Source: an uncultured Nioella sp.
GTDB taxonomy: Bacteria; Pseudomonadota; Alphaproteobacteria; Rhodobacterales; Rhodobacteraceae
Direction: 5' to 3'
Assembly: GCA_947495575.1 (NCBI GenBank)
Contig: CANLZL010000012.1
Location: forward strand, 1-43,229
Length of the DNA: 43,229 nt
Of the stretch, positions 1 through 8,621 are shown piece by piece; positions within the stretch are counted from its first letter, which is position 1, and each line of letters opens with the position of its first letter. The notes beneath the pieces were generated by a model. That model ran no database searches and had not been told where the DNA came from. It saw only the letters and a program-made list of their open reading frames with translations. Made by a program: the position numbers and the translations under genes.

Positions 1-77
1 AGGCGCGTTGCGCCGCGGATCTGTCCTACTGCCCTCTGCACCCGTTCGCCTCCTGTTTTGCGGCTCTTAGACCATGG
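1..77. repeat. Terminal direct repeat (circular-contig overlap), left copy
   Basis: These 77 bases are identical to the last 77 bases of the window (43153-43229). The coding strand of the yjbH-like gene runs across the copy, and its GTG start would be at position 41 here, equivalent to 43193. An exact end-to-end repeat with no element-like features is the usual signature of an assembly graph closed into a circle; 77 is also a common assembler k-mer length. I infer a circular molecule of 43,152 bp. A genuine terminal repeat on a linear replicon is the less likely alternative. Confidence 0.93.
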
Positions 78-79
78 CG

Positions 80-103
80 TTCGGCGCGCAATCAAGCGCC
101 GAA
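80..103. other. Inverted repeat between the dehydratase gene and yjbH
   Basis: Arms TTCGGCGC (80-87) and GCGCCGAA (96-103) form a perfect 8-bp stem with an 8-nt loop. It lies in the 127-bp gap (circular) between the stop of the minus-strand dehydratase gene at 169 and the yjbH GTG start at 41/43193. No T-run follows on the minus strand, so it is not a standard intrinsic terminator in the direction of these genes. It may be a leader or processing hairpin that sets yjbH expression relative to the gene upstream. Confidence 0.5.
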
Positions 104-168
104 TGTCGGGGGTTTTGCCAAGCGCGTCTTTCAGGTGACAGCCCTGTTTGGGCTGCCTGTCCCTCCAA

Positions 169-2040
169 TCAACCATGGCGACGGGGCGGCAGACTATTCC
201 GCCCCTCAATCCAGCGGTCAATTACCGCCAGAGCCGATTCCTGATTGCCCGATGCAATGGCTTCTCGCAAGCCTCTGAGGGCAGAGGCCACTTCGATCTC
301 GGACAGCCTGTTTTCGCGCGCACAAAAGATTTTCGGGTGGGCGGTCAGAAGGCGATCACCGCTCAGGGTCAGCTCTTCATACAATTTCTCGCCCGGTCTG
401 AGACCGGTAATCTGAATCTCGATATCTCCATCCGGACTGTCCTCATCGCGCACCGAATAGCCCGAGCTTTCGATGACCTGGCGGGCCAGTTGGATGATCG
501 ACATTTTCTCACCCATATCCAGGACGAATACTTCGCCCCCTTCAGCCATGGCACCTGCACGCAACACCAGATGCACCGCCTCACGCACCGTCATGAAATA
601 GCGGGTGACATCGGGATGGGTCACCGTGACCGGCCCACCCCGGCTGATCTGTTCTTGAAAAAGCGGCACAACCGAGCCTGAGGATCCCAGGACATTGCCA
701 AACCGAACCATGGTAAACACAGTGTTGACAGCCCGGGCGGCCATATCCTGGATCACAAGCTCGGCCATGCGCTTGGATGCGCCCATCACCGAGGTCGGGC
801 GCACGGCCTTATCCGAAGAAATCAGAATGAACCGTTCAACGCCGGCCGCCTCGGCCTCACGCGCCAATGTATGGGTACCCAGAACGTTATTGGCCAGGCC
901 TGAAATCGGGTTGGCCTCGACAAGCGGCACATGTTTATAAGCCGCAGCATGGATCACCACTTCGACCGAATTTTGCGTCAGAACCTGGCGCACTTGGCGC
1001 GGATCGGTCACCGAACCCAGGATCGGGACAAGATCAACACCCGCATCTTCGGCCAGGGGCCGCAATTCCATCTCGATACTGTAAAGGGCCAGTTCATTGA
1101 GTTCATAAAGAAGCAATTTGGAGGGACGGCAGGTCAGCACCTGGCGTGCCAATTCCGATCCGATCGACCCCCCTGCCCCGGAAATCAGGACCATTCTGTC
1201 CGCGTAGCTGACGCAGTCAGTCCCCAGAGAGGTCGCAACCGGCGCCCGGCCCAAAAACTGTGCCGGCTTGACCGGGGTCAGTTTTTCAAAAAGAGGCTCT
1301 TCACCAATAAGCTGGGCAAAGGAAGGCAGGCTTTGCACCTCCAGCCCCATCTTTTGCAGATTGCTGGCAATTTGGGCCTGTTTTGGCTGGCTGAGCGACG
1401 GAATGGCCAAAAGCACACGGCTGATCCGCTTTTCCTCGGCAATATGTTTGATCCGCGCCGGCGTATAGACAGGTAGCCCCGCGATCAGCACGCCCTGAAG
1501 AGCCGTATTGTCATCGACAAAGGCGATAGGGTCGATTTCCTCGTGGCTGCGCAAGGCGGTGGCCAGTTGCGTCCCCGTGGTTCCTGCCCCGTAGATCAGC
1601 ACACGGCGGCGCGGAATCTCGCGCCGGTAAATCGCTGTCACGATCTGGTAGAGCACCACCCGGCTGATCGCCGAAAACATGAAAAAGCTGATTCCGAAAC
1701 TGACCGACAGCCCCACGGCAATACCCAGACCAAACAGCCAGCCAAGCACAGCCATGGCCCCTGCCAGATAAGCGGCAAAAACCCCGGTCTTGAACAGGGC
1801 CCGCCCCTCGTAAGCGTTAAGCTGGATCTGCGACACACCCAGACCAACGGCAAGACCCGCTCCCACGGCCAGAAGATAGGGCAAGATAGGTAAAACGAGA
1901 TTCAGCGTTTCACCCGGGCTCAAGGGCTCGGCCTGCACGCCAAAAGTAAAGATCAGGGCAACGGGGATAAGAAGTAAATCAACCAGAAGAAGAATATATC
2001 TCTTCTGATTCCGATTTAGGGATTTAATAAATCTCAACAT
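169..2040 (-). CDS. Membrane-bound nucleotide-sugar 4,6-dehydratase (WbpM/PglF/CapD family)
   Basis: 623 aa, the length of the large WbpM/PglF class. The N-terminal ~140 residues hold about four hydrophobic membrane segments. A first Rossmann-like domain follows (IYGAGTTG, about residue 150), then the catalytic SDR domain with SGAGGSIGSE near residues 285-295. The usual YxxxK catalytic pair is replaced by M419xxxK423 (SVMGASK), as in the WbpM/PglF group. This family dehydrates UDP-GlcNAc to the 4-keto-6-deoxy sugar at the inner face of the cytoplasmic membrane. No aminotransferase is encoded on the plasmid, so a UDP-QuiNAc or FucNAc product is more likely than bacillosamine (inference). The start codon is ATG at 2040. 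The next gene on this strand, through the circular junction, is the yjbH-like gene, suggesting a shared transcription unit. Confidence 0.9.
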   Translation of the reverse strand: MLRFIKSLNRNQKRYILLLVDLLLIPVALIFTFGVQAEPLSPGETLNLVLPILPYLLAVGAGLAVGLGVSQIQLNAYEGRALFKTGVFAAYLAGAMAVLGWLFGLGIAVGLSVSFGISFFMFSAISRVVLYQIVTAIYRREIPRRRVLIYGAGTTGTQLATALRSHEEIDPIAFVDDNTALQGVLIAGLPVYTPARIKHIAEEKRISRVLLAIPSLSQPKQAQIASNLQKMGLEVQSLPSFAQLIGEEPLFEKLTPVKPAQFLGRAPVATSLGTDCVSYADRMVLISGAGGSIGSELARQVLTCRPSKLLLYELNELALYSIEMELRPLAEDAGVDLVPILGSVTDPRQVRQVLTQNSVEVVIHAAAYKHVPLVEANPISGLANNVLGTHTLAREAEAAGVERFILISSDKAVRPTSVMGASKRMAELVIQDMAARAVNTVFTMVRFGNVLGSSGSVVPLFQEQISRGGPVTVTHPDVTRYFMTVREAVHLVLRAGAMAEGGEVFVLDMGEKMSIIQLARQVIESSGYSVRDEDSPDGDIEIQITGLRPGEKLYEELTLSGDRLLTAHPKIFCARENRLSEIEVASALRGLREAIASGNQESALAVIDRWIEGRNSLPPRRHG

Positions 2041-2315
2041 CCAATAACCGCCAATTCAATACCCCATCCCGAGATCTCCCTGCCCTCAGGGAAACCGCGG
2101 GGCAGGTCTCGCATCAATTAAATACCAAAAAAAAAGCAACGAATTCGTAACTTGCCTAAAGTTAACCCATTGTGAAACTACTACGAGCCGCGCCTTGTGC
2201 ACAAGAATGAGATATTGGATGGGCAGGTGTTTGCCGAGCGATGCATTTACCATTCTCTTTGCCCTGCGCCTACGTTAGATTCTGCGGCAAACAAGGACCG
2301 GGCAGGATCCAGAAC
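2041..2315. other. Divergent intergenic region, no gene seen
   Basis: This 275-bp gap separates the divergently transcribed dehydratase gene and the small secreted-protein gene. The part from about 2110 to 2180 is AT-rich and must hold the promoters for both directions, but I see no convincing -35/-10 pair or operator. A longer reading frame enters the gap from the right (possible start at 2241); I do not consider that N-terminal extension real. Confidence 0.5.
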
Positions 2316-2729
2316 ATGACCAGAGACCCCGTTGCTCTCATGACGGCCGTAATGTGCCTCTGTCTGGGCTTGACCATTGCCCATGCGGAGAACCCCATGA
2401 CCGATCAGACCCCGATTTCCTGTCACAGCGTGCCTGAAATCTCGGAAGAGATGACCGGCCACCTTGCCGGCATCTGCGACAGTCTCAGCCAGCTGGAAGC
2501 CATCACCAGTCTGGAGGGTGATTTACACGTGACACTGGTCGCAGAGGATATCGGCCCCGACAGAATGCGCGCCCATCTTGCCTGGGCATCCGGCACAGAG
2601 ACTGGACAGGGGCCATCGGTCGATTTCGGCTTCATGGATCATCCACTTGGGCCGCAACAGTATGACTTTGTCGCCACAAGCCTCGCGAATGCCACAAATT
2701 TCCCAAGAAGTGACACAAACGCTCCGTAA
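2316..2729 (+). CDS. Small secreted protein of unknown function
   Basis: 137 aa from the ATG at 2316. That start gives a clear signal peptide (hydrophobic core MTAVMCLCLGLTIA, likely cleavage after AHA at residue 24) and has a purine-rich GGAT about 9 nt upstream. An in-frame ATG at 2241 would add 25 residues and bury the signal sequence, so I reject it. The mature part is acidic and has two cysteines (SCHS and GICD), perhaps a disulfide. I do not recognise a family. It ends 33 bp before the serralysin-like protease gene on the same strand. Serralysins elsewhere are often encoded beside a small periplasmic inhibitor, which is one possible role, but I see no diagnostic inhibitor motif. Confidence 0.65.
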   Translation: MTRDPVALMTAVMCLCLGLTIAHAENPMTDQTPISCHSVPEISEEMTGHLAGICDSLSQLEAITSLEGDLHVTLVAEDIGPDRMRAHLAWASGTETGQGPSVDFGFMDHPLGPQQYDFVATSLANATNFPRSDTNAP

Positions 2730-2762
2730 AAGATCAGTGTTTACAAATCAGAGCAAGAGCCC

Positions 2763-4892
2763 ATGTGTACAATTTGTTCCGCCTTTAGACCCTATGAAAC
2801 AGAATGTGGTTATGCACCGCTGGAAACACTTTACGCCTCGATCCCCGAGGTACCATCGGCTCCGGCCTCTACCCTGACAACAAACACCATGTCTGTTGGC
2901 GATGTGTTCTCCGGCTCTTTGGAAACTGTTGGCGATGATGACTGGATTGCGGTCACGTTAACAGCCGGCAGCAGCTATGACATTGATCTGTTTGGCGTGG
3001 GCACCAGTGAACTCAGCGACCCATATCTGCGGCTCTATAACAGTTCTGGCACATTGGTCGCGCAAAATGATGACGGAGGCCAAGGCTATGACTCACGGCT
3101 CGTCTTCACGCCCACCACCACCGGAACCTATTATGTCAGCGCCCGGGCTTATGCTGACGGCGGCATGGGAGATTACCAAGTGACCGTCGCCCCCCATAGC
3201 TCTGCCCCCGTAGGCACTTTGGATGAATTGGCGGAATACCTGACAGATGGGTATTGGTCGCGTCATGCCTTTGACACCTCGAGCAGCAATCAGATCAGGG
3301 TAGACCTGACCGCGCTGGACAGCCGCGGCCTGACACTGGCGCGTGCCGCGCTGGAAGCCTGGGAATCTGTTGCAGATATCGAATTTGTCGAAGTGAGCAG
3401 CGGTGCCCAGATCACGTTCTCCGATGATCAGGCCGGTGCTTATTCCTCATATAGCGCCATTGGCGGGGTCACCCAATCGGCCATCGTGAACGTTTCTACA
3501 ACCTGGCTGAGTGCCTATGGCTCAGGCTATGATGACTACAATTTCTTAACCTATATCCACGAAATCGGACACGCGCTTGGGCTGGGTCATCAGGGCCCTT
3601 ACAATGGATCGGCCGCATTTGGGACAGACAACGTCTTTGCAAATGACAGTTACCAGATGTCGGTCATGTCCTATTTCTCACAAACCGAGAATACCAATCT
3701 GAATGCCAGCTACGCATTGCCCATCACGGCAATGATTGCCGATATTCTGGCGATCCAGGACCTCTATGGCGCGCCGGCTTCCAGCTCTGCCACCGCAGGC
3801 GATACCGTCTATGGGCTCAACCAGACCATTGGCGGCTATCTTGGACAGATTTTTGATATCATGGCCAGTGGCAACGACCCGCTGAACATGCTGGGCAGCG
3901 GACCAATCGCCGCCACGATTTATGATCACAGCGGCACCGATACGGTCGATTTCAGCATGGATTCAACCAACCAATATATCGACCTTCGCAGCGAAGGAAT
4001 CTGGGATACATTTGGTTTGGTGGGCAACATCGTGATCGCCCGCAATACCGTGATTGAAAACTATGTTGCCGGGTCCGGCGACGATTGGATTCTTGGCAAT
4101 AATACTGCAAACGAACTGACCGCAAATGGTGGCCAAGATACCGTGCGTGGCCTTGGCGGCAATGACACAATCAACAGCGGCAATGGCAATGACCTTGTGC
4201 TTGGCGGGGTCGGAGATGATGTGATCAATGGCGGGGACGGCAATGATACGATCAACGGCCAGGCGGACCGCGACCTGATCAATGGTGGCGATGGCGACGA
4301 TGTGCTGCGAGGTCTGTTCCATGAGGACACCATCAATGGCGGTGAGGGCAATGACATTATTAATGGCGGGTCTCGAGATGATGTCCTGAACGGCGGCATC
4401 GGGGACGACACCGTACTGGGCGATGAAGGCAATGACCTGGTCATGGGTGCCTCGGGCAATGATACTCTGCGCGGTGGCAATGGCCGGGACACGCTCTATG
4501 GCGGGTCGGCCGATGATGTGATGACCGGCGGCGACCATTCGGACTGGCTGATGGGCGATGGTGGCCATGACACAATCAGCGGCAACGACGGCCTGGACAC
4601 GATCAATGGCGGCACCGGGCGCGACATGCTGATTGGCGGCGCGCAGGCCGATGATTTCGTATTCGATGCCGGCTTTGGCCGGGACACGATCGCCGATTTC
4701 GAGGACGATATGGATGAGCTCTATCTCGATGATGCGCTCTGGTCCGGCACATTGACGGCCCAGGACATCATCAACACCTATGGCAGCTCGTCCAACGGCA
4801 ACACAGTCCTCAATTTCGGCGGCGGCAATCTGGTTGTTCTGGTCGGTGTTGCGGATGCTCAGGATCTTGTCGATGACATCGTGATCTTCTGA
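2763..4892 (+). CDS. Serralysin-type RTX zinc metalloprotease
   Basis: 709 aa. There is no Sec signal peptide; the N-terminus begins MCTICSAFRP, in keeping with type I secretion through a C-terminal signal. Residues ~40-140 resemble a bacterial pre-peptidase C-terminal (PPC) domain. The catalytic domain carries HEIGHALGLGH at 266-276 (HExxHxxGxxH, three zinc-binding His) and the Met-turn SVMSYF with Met302, which together define the metzincin/serralysin clan. From ~437 to ~640 there are many calcium-binding GGxGxD nonapeptides. The final ~70 residues (DELYLDDALWSGTL... ending DDIVIF) match the end of the other RTX protein at 37345-39654, so both probably use the same exporter. No ABC/MFP type I secretion genes are in the window. 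A likely role is extracellular proteolysis or matrix remodelling (inference). Confidence 0.93.
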   Translation: MCTICSAFRPYETECGYAPLETLYASIPEVPSAPASTLTTNTMSVGDVFSGSLETVGDDDWIAVTLTAGSSYDIDLFGVGTSELSDPYLRLYNSSGTLVAQNDDGGQGYDSRLVFTPTTTGTYYVSARAYADGGMGDYQVTVAPHSSAPVGTLDELAEYLTDGYWSRHAFDTSSSNQIRVDLTALDSRGLTLARAALEAWESVADIEFVEVSSGAQITFSDDQAGAYSSYSAIGGVTQSAIVNVSTTWLSAYGSGYDDYNFLTYIHEIGHALGLGHQGPYNGSAAFGTDNVFANDSYQMSVMSYFSQTENTNLNASYALPITAMIADILAIQDLYGAPASSSATAGDTVYGLNQTIGGYLGQIFDIMASGNDPLNMLGSGPIAATIYDHSGTDTVDFSMDSTNQYIDLRSEGIWDTFGLVGNIVIARNTVIENYVAGSGDDWILGNNTANELTANGGQDTVRGLGGNDTINSGNGNDLVLGGVGDDVINGGDGNDTINGQADRDLINGGDGDDVLRGLFHEDTINGGEGNDIINGGSRDDVLNGGIGDDTVLGDEGNDLVMGASGNDTLRGGNGRDTLYGGSADDVMTGGDHSDWLMGDGGHDTISGNDGLDTINGGTGRDMLIGGAQADDFVFDAGFGRDTIADFEDDMDELYLDDALWSGTLTAQDIINTYGSSSNGNTVLNFGGGNLVVLVGVADAQDLVDDIVIF

Positions 4893-4919
4893 TCGCGACC
4901 GGCTACTACTCTTGCAAGC

Positions 4920-4939
4920 GCCCCTCGGTCTTCGGGGGC
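4920..4939 (+). terminator. GC hairpin after the protease gene, possible terminator
   Basis: GCCCC (4920-4924) pairs with GGGGC (4935-4939), 28 bp after the protease stop and 20 bp before the next start. No T-run follows, so it may be a weak terminator or an mRNA-stabilising hairpin separating the protease from the epimerase gene. Confidence 0.4.
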
Positions 4940-4958
4940 CTTACAGGTTGAGGTTCCA

Positions 4959-5984
4959 ATGTCCCGCTCAAAAAACACTGCCCTGATTACCGGATCGGCC
5001 GGGTTTATTGGCTATCATCTGAGTCAGCATCTCTTGGCCTCAGGGTGGCGGGTCATCGGCATCGACGCGATGACCGATTATTACGATGTGGCGCTAAAAA
5101 AACAGCGTCATGCGATGTTGCAAGATCACACTGCGTTTCGCGCCGAAACAGCACGCATTGAAACCCCTGGCGCCCTGACCGCACTTTTCGAAGACGAGGC
5201 CCCAGATATCGTGATCCATCTCGCGGCCCAGGCCGGGGTCCGCTATTCGATCGAAAACCCGGAAAGCTATGTCGACTCGAACCTGGTCGGCACCTTCCGT
5301 CTGCTCGAGGCGGCACGGGCATATCCCCCGGCTCATATGTTGCTGGCCTCAACCTCCAGCGCCTATGGCGCAAGTGTCGAAATGCCTTATTCAGAGACGC
5401 AGAAGGCTGATTGGCAGATGTCGTTTTATGCGGCAACCAAGAAGGCCAACGAAGCGATGGCCCATAGCTATGCCCATCTCTATAATCTGCCGACCACCAT
5501 GTTTCGGTTCTTTACCGTCTATGGTCCCTGGGGTCGCCCAGACATGGCGCTTTTCAAATTCACCAAGGCGATTTTGAACGACGAGCCCATCGACATCTAC
5601 AACCACGGGAATATGCGACGCGACTTCACCTATATCGATGATTTGGTCACCGGCATCCACAACCTCGTTGATTGCGTACCACGCCGCCTCGATGACACGG
5701 CCGATATCGGGGAAACCGACAGCCTGTCACCGGTTGCCCCCTACCGGATCGTCAATATCGGCAATTCCAATCCTGTCCCCTTGATGGACTTCATTGAGGC
5801 CATTGAGGCCGCGACCGGGCGTAGGGCCAGAAAAAATTTCATGGATATGCAGCCCGGTGATGTGCCCGCGACCTGGGCCAATACGAGCTTGCTGGAACAG
5901 CTGACCGGAGCCGTCCCACAAATGCCGGTGCATGAGGGCGTGCAAAGATTTGTTGAGTGGTACCGCAGCTATTATTCGGTTTGA
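4959..5984 (+). CDS. lpsL: UDP-glucuronate 4-epimerase (SDR family)
   Basis: 341 aa, the usual size for LpsL-type UDP-glucuronate epimerases. Residues 9-20 contain the NAD-binding GSAGFIG motif. The family blocks AAQAGVRYSIENP, STSSAYG and the catalytic YAATK (YxxxK) are present, followed by RFFTVYGPWGRPDMA and RRDFTYIDD, the run typical of UDP-GlcA to UDP-GalA epimerases. It would convert the product of Ugd (8622-9941) into UDP-galacturonate for an acidic polysaccharide. GAGG lies 6-7 nt before the ATG. A plain UDP-glucose epimerase is the alternative, but a separate GalE is encoded at 7493-8470. Confidence 0.85.
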   Translation: MSRSKNTALITGSAGFIGYHLSQHLLASGWRVIGIDAMTDYYDVALKKQRHAMLQDHTAFRAETARIETPGALTALFEDEAPDIVIHLAAQAGVRYSIENPESYVDSNLVGTFRLLEAARAYPPAHMLLASTSSAYGASVEMPYSETQKADWQMSFYAATKKANEAMAHSYAHLYNLPTTMFRFFTVYGPWGRPDMALFKFTKAILNDEPIDIYNHGNMRRDFTYIDDLVTGIHNLVDCVPRRLDDTADIGETDSLSPVAPYRIVNIGNSNPVPLMDFIEAIEAATGRRARKNFMDMQPGDVPATWANTSLLEQLTGAVPQMPVHEGVQRFVEWYRSYYSV

Positions 5985-5985
5985 G

Positions 5986-6018
5986 AGGCTCTAAACCCTT
6001 TAATTAGGGTCTGTTTTT
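5986..6018 (+). terminator. Possible weak intrinsic terminator
   Basis: Just after the epimerase stop, ACCCT (5995-5999) and AGGGT (6006-6010) can pair around TTAATT and are followed by CTGTTTTT. The stem is only 5 bp. The stretch also carries the words GGCTCTAAACC and ATTAGGGTCT, which recur in the parA-parB gap, so it may have another role. Confidence 0.4.
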
Positions 6019-6033
6019 GGCTGAGAAGACTCT

Positions 6034-6049
6034 GTTTCGCACGCGAAAC
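6034..6049. other. Second parS-like partition site
   Basis: GTTTCGCACGCGAAAC is a near-perfect palindrome with 7-bp arms, flanked by T and G. The same arms with the complementary centre (GT) occur at 10946-10961 directly beside parB. It resembles the general ParB target (chromosomal consensus TGTTTCACGTGAAACA), with one changed base per arm and a two-base centre. Lying between two sugar genes it has no obvious local role, so I infer a second centromere site for the plasmid ParB. Confidence 0.7.
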
Positions 6050-6087
6050 GACGCGCTTTTCTGAAGCGCATATTCAGGAGGCCGGAA

Positions 6088-7491
6088 ATGGCACCCAAAT
6101 TTGGAACAAGCGGGCTGAGGGGCCTTGTGGTCGACCTGACATCGGCCCTGATCGCAGAACATGTGCAGGCTTTCCTGACAGCTTTTCCGAATATCTCTGA
6201 GCTCTATCTGGGGCGCGACCTACGCCCCTCTTCGCCAAGAATTGCGGGCGATGTGGCAATGGCCGCGCGCAAGCTTGGCATTACCGTCATTGATTGCGGC
6301 GCTGTGCCAACCCCTGCCCTTGCGCTGACAAGCCTTGGCAACGGGGGTGGGGCAATCATGGTCACAGGCAGCCACATCCCTGCGGATCGCAATGGGTTGA
6401 AATTCTACACCACCGGCGGAGAGATTTCGAAAGCAGATGAGCAAGCCATTTTGGAGCAGCTCGAGGCGCGACGCCCGCCAAGCGCGACGCCAGCGGGTCT
6501 GCGTCAGGATCATCAGGCCGGCGACCGGTTTTGCGAGCGCTACCTGACGGCATTTGGTTCAAACGCGCTATCAGGCCTCTGCGTCGGCCTTTATGCGCAT
6601 AGTTCCGTCGGACGAGACCTGTTGAGCAGAACCCTGTCCGGCATGGGGGCAGACATTGTTGAATTGGGCCGATCTGATCAATTCATTCCAGTCGATACCG
6701 AGGCCGTGGACGCCATCACTCGTGAGAAACTGGCTGCTTGGGCCAAGCAATATAAGCTCAACGCGATCGTCTCGATGGATGGTGATGCCGACAGGCCGCT
6801 TTTGACGGATGAAACCGGCACGATCATTCCCGGCGATATTCTGGGCCAAATCACCTCCAGCGTGCTTGGGGCCAAAACCGTGGTGACCCCGGTCTCCTCC
6901 AATTCCGGGGCAGAGGCGGGGCAGCGGTTTAAGCGGGTTCTGCGCACGAAAATCGGCTCGCCTTACGTGATCGCGGCAATGGCAGAGGCTGGCGGGAAGG
7001 TTGTGGGATATGAGGCCAATGGCGGCTATCTACTTGGCTTTGACGCGCTAGGCCCCAAAGGCCTCCTGAAGCCGCTTTGGACGCGTGACAGCTTTCTGCC
7101 TCTGATTGTTCCGCTCACGCTTGCGCAGGAAAAATCGCTTTCAGAGATTGCCGCCGCCGAGCCCGGTGGTGTGACCGCAGCCACACGGTTGCAAGACACG
7201 CCAACGGACCTGTCACAACGCCTTGTTCAGACCTGGATCGACACCCCCAAGAAGCTCCAAACCTTTTTGAATGCGGCAGGTGCGCCTCCCGTAGAGGGCA
7301 CGGACTTGACGGATGGGTTGCGTCTTTATCTGGAAGGGGCTGAGGTGATCCATATCCGCCCCTCGGGCAATGCGCCCGAGCTGCGCCTCTATGTCGAGGC
7401 CGCAAACGCCGCGCGGGCCGACAGACTTCTGATGCACGCCGCAGATGCCCTGCGCCAGGCAGTGGCCGGTTTGGAGGCCGGGCAGGGTTAA
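6088..7491 (+). CDS. manB: Phosphomannomutase/phosphoglucomutase family enzyme
   Basis: 467 aa. It begins KFGTSGLRG, the substrate-binding start of alpha-D-phosphohexomutases. The phosphoserine loop reads TGSHIPADRNGLKFY, a variant of TASHNP seen in ManB-type enzymes of polysaccharide clusters. The metal-binding loop is SMDGDADRPL, the sugar-binding loop GYEANGGYLLG, and the C-terminal phosphate-binding loop RPSGNAPELRLY. It interconverts hexose-6- and hexose-1-phosphate; with ManC encoded at 32903-34324, mannose-1-phosphate for GDP-mannose is the most likely product. Glucose or glucosamine specificity cannot be excluded by eye. AGGAGG stands 6 nt before the ATG. Its stop lies one base from the stop of the convergent galE. 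Confidence 0.85.
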   Translation: MAPKFGTSGLRGLVVDLTSALIAEHVQAFLTAFPNISELYLGRDLRPSSPRIAGDVAMAARKLGITVIDCGAVPTPALALTSLGNGGGAIMVTGSHIPADRNGLKFYTTGGEISKADEQAILEQLEARRPPSATPAGLRQDHQAGDRFCERYLTAFGSNALSGLCVGLYAHSSVGRDLLSRTLSGMGADIVELGRSDQFIPVDTEAVDAITREKLAAWAKQYKLNAIVSMDGDADRPLLTDETGTIIPGDILGQITSSVLGAKTVVTPVSSNSGAEAGQRFKRVLRTKIGSPYVIAAMAEAGGKVVGYEANGGYLLGFDALGPKGLLKPLWTRDSFLPLIVPLTLAQEKSLSEIAAAEPGGVTAATRLQDTPTDLSQRLVQTWIDTPKKLQTFLNAAGAPPVEGTDLTDGLRLYLEGAEVIHIRPSGNAPELRLYVEAANAARADRLLMHAADALRQAVAGLEAGQG

Positions 7492-7492
7492 G

Positions 7493-8470
7493 TCAGCCCC
7501 GCCAGTCCCCCTCATGCCAGCGCCAGGCATCCGAAACCATCTCGGCCAGGGTTGATCGGCGTGGCAACCAGCCCAGCTCTTGTTCGGCACGGGCGGACCC
7601 CGACACCAGCCTAACCGCGTCCCCTGCCCGCCTTGGGCCTTCGGAAATCGGAACGGGCTTATTGGTCACAGACCGGCTGGCCTCGACCACTTCCCGCACG
7701 GAAAAGCCTGTGCCAGTGCCCAAATTGAACACCCTGCCCCCCCTGCCCTTATCCAGCCATTTCAGACCCAGGATATGCGCGTCGATCAAATCCATGACAT
7801 GCACATAATCGCGGATGCAGGTGCCATCGAGCGTATCGTAATCGGTGCCATGAATGGTCAGCGCTGGCCGCTTTCCGGCAATCGTCTCCAGCATCAGCGG
7901 GATGAGGTGCGTTTCGGGATCATGGCGTTCGCCCACTTCTGCCTCGGGGTCGGCGCCCGCCACGTTGAAATAGCGAAAAATCACTGCATTCAGATCATGG
8001 GCCGCGCTGAAGTCGCGCAACATGCCCTCGATGGCCAGTTTAGACCCTCCATAAGCGTTTATAGGCTCTTGCGGGGTGTCTTCAGTCAGGGTCTGATCGG
8101 TCTCGCCATAGGTGGCGCAGGTCGAGGAAAAGACGAAATTCCGGCAGCCCGCGGCAACGGTCGCTTCGATAAGGTTCAGCGCGCCCATCACGTTTTCCCG
8201 CCAATAGCGGCCGGGATCAGACATGCTTTCGCCGACCTGGCTGAGCGCTGCGAAATGCATCACGGCATCTGGGCAAAACTCAGCAAAGACCTGATCCAGC
8301 CGCGCCCGGTCCAAAAGATCGCCTTCGGCCAGAGGGCCAAATTTCACCGCATCGCGCCAGCCGGTCGAGAAATTGTCGAAACACACGGGCAGATATCCTG
8401 CCTGTTTCAACGCCTTACAGGCATGCGCCCCGATATAGCCGGCACCGCCCGTTACCAGAATTGTTTTCAC
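7493..8470 (-). CDS. galE: UDP-glucose 4-epimerase
   Basis: 325 aa from the GTG at 8470, giving [16 protein letters not shown], where GalE proteins normally start, with GAGGAT upstream. Open frame continues to 8644 but that would overlap the divergent ugd start and add a non-homologous N-terminus. The NAD motif GGAGYIG, FSSTCATYG, the catalytic YGGSK (YxxxK), FRYFNVAGA and RDYVHVMDL are all standard GalE signatures. It interconverts UDP-glucose and UDP-galactose in the cytoplasm. It is transcribed alone, convergent with the phosphohexomutase gene and divergent from ugd. Confidence 0.93.
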   Translation of the reverse strand: MKTILVTGGAGYIGAHACKALKQAGYLPVCFDNFSTGWRDAVKFGPLAEGDLLDRARLDQVFAEFCPDAVMHFAALSQVGESMSDPGRYWRENVMGALNLIEATVAAGCRNFVFSSTCATYGETDQTLTEDTPQEPINAYGGSKLAIEGMLRDFSAAHDLNAVIFRYFNVAGADPEAEVGERHDPETHLIPLMLETIAGKRPALTIHGTDYDTLDGTCIRDYVHVMDLIDAHILGLKWLDKGRGGRVFNLGTGTGFSVREVVEASRSVTNKPVPISEGPRRAGDAVRLVSGSARAEQELGWLPRRSTLAEMVSDAWRWHEGDWRG

Positions 8471-8621
8471 CAAATCATCCTCTTGTCTTATGCCGTGACC
8501 ATGCCGGAAAAACCACGCGAGACGAAGCCTCGTTTTTGGCTTAGAACGATGATATCTTGGATCACTGAAGCAGTCCGGCCTTACGACGAGGCCGAAACAA
8601 TAAAATGACAGGGGCAACCCC
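8471..8621. promoter_or_regulatory. Divergent galE/ugd promoter region
   Basis: The 151-bp gap between the galE start (8470, minus) and the ugd start (8622, plus) must carry promoters for both. It is partly AT-rich around 8530-8570, but I cannot name a reliable -35/-10 pair or operator. Confidence 0.4.

Noticed and set aside
2241-2315. Longer N-terminus of the 137-aa secreted protein
   Set aside because: It would place 25 residues before the signal peptide; the ATG at 2316 gives a normal signal sequence and a ribosome site.
4130-4620. DNA repeat array or CRISPR
   Set aside because: The repetition comes from RTX GGxGxD codons of the protease; units are 27 bp, degenerate and in frame. The same applies to 37600-38130.
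7580-8608. Long open frame opposite galE
   Set aside because: It is complementary to GalE codons and the divergent promoter; the translated sequence has no recognisable motif.
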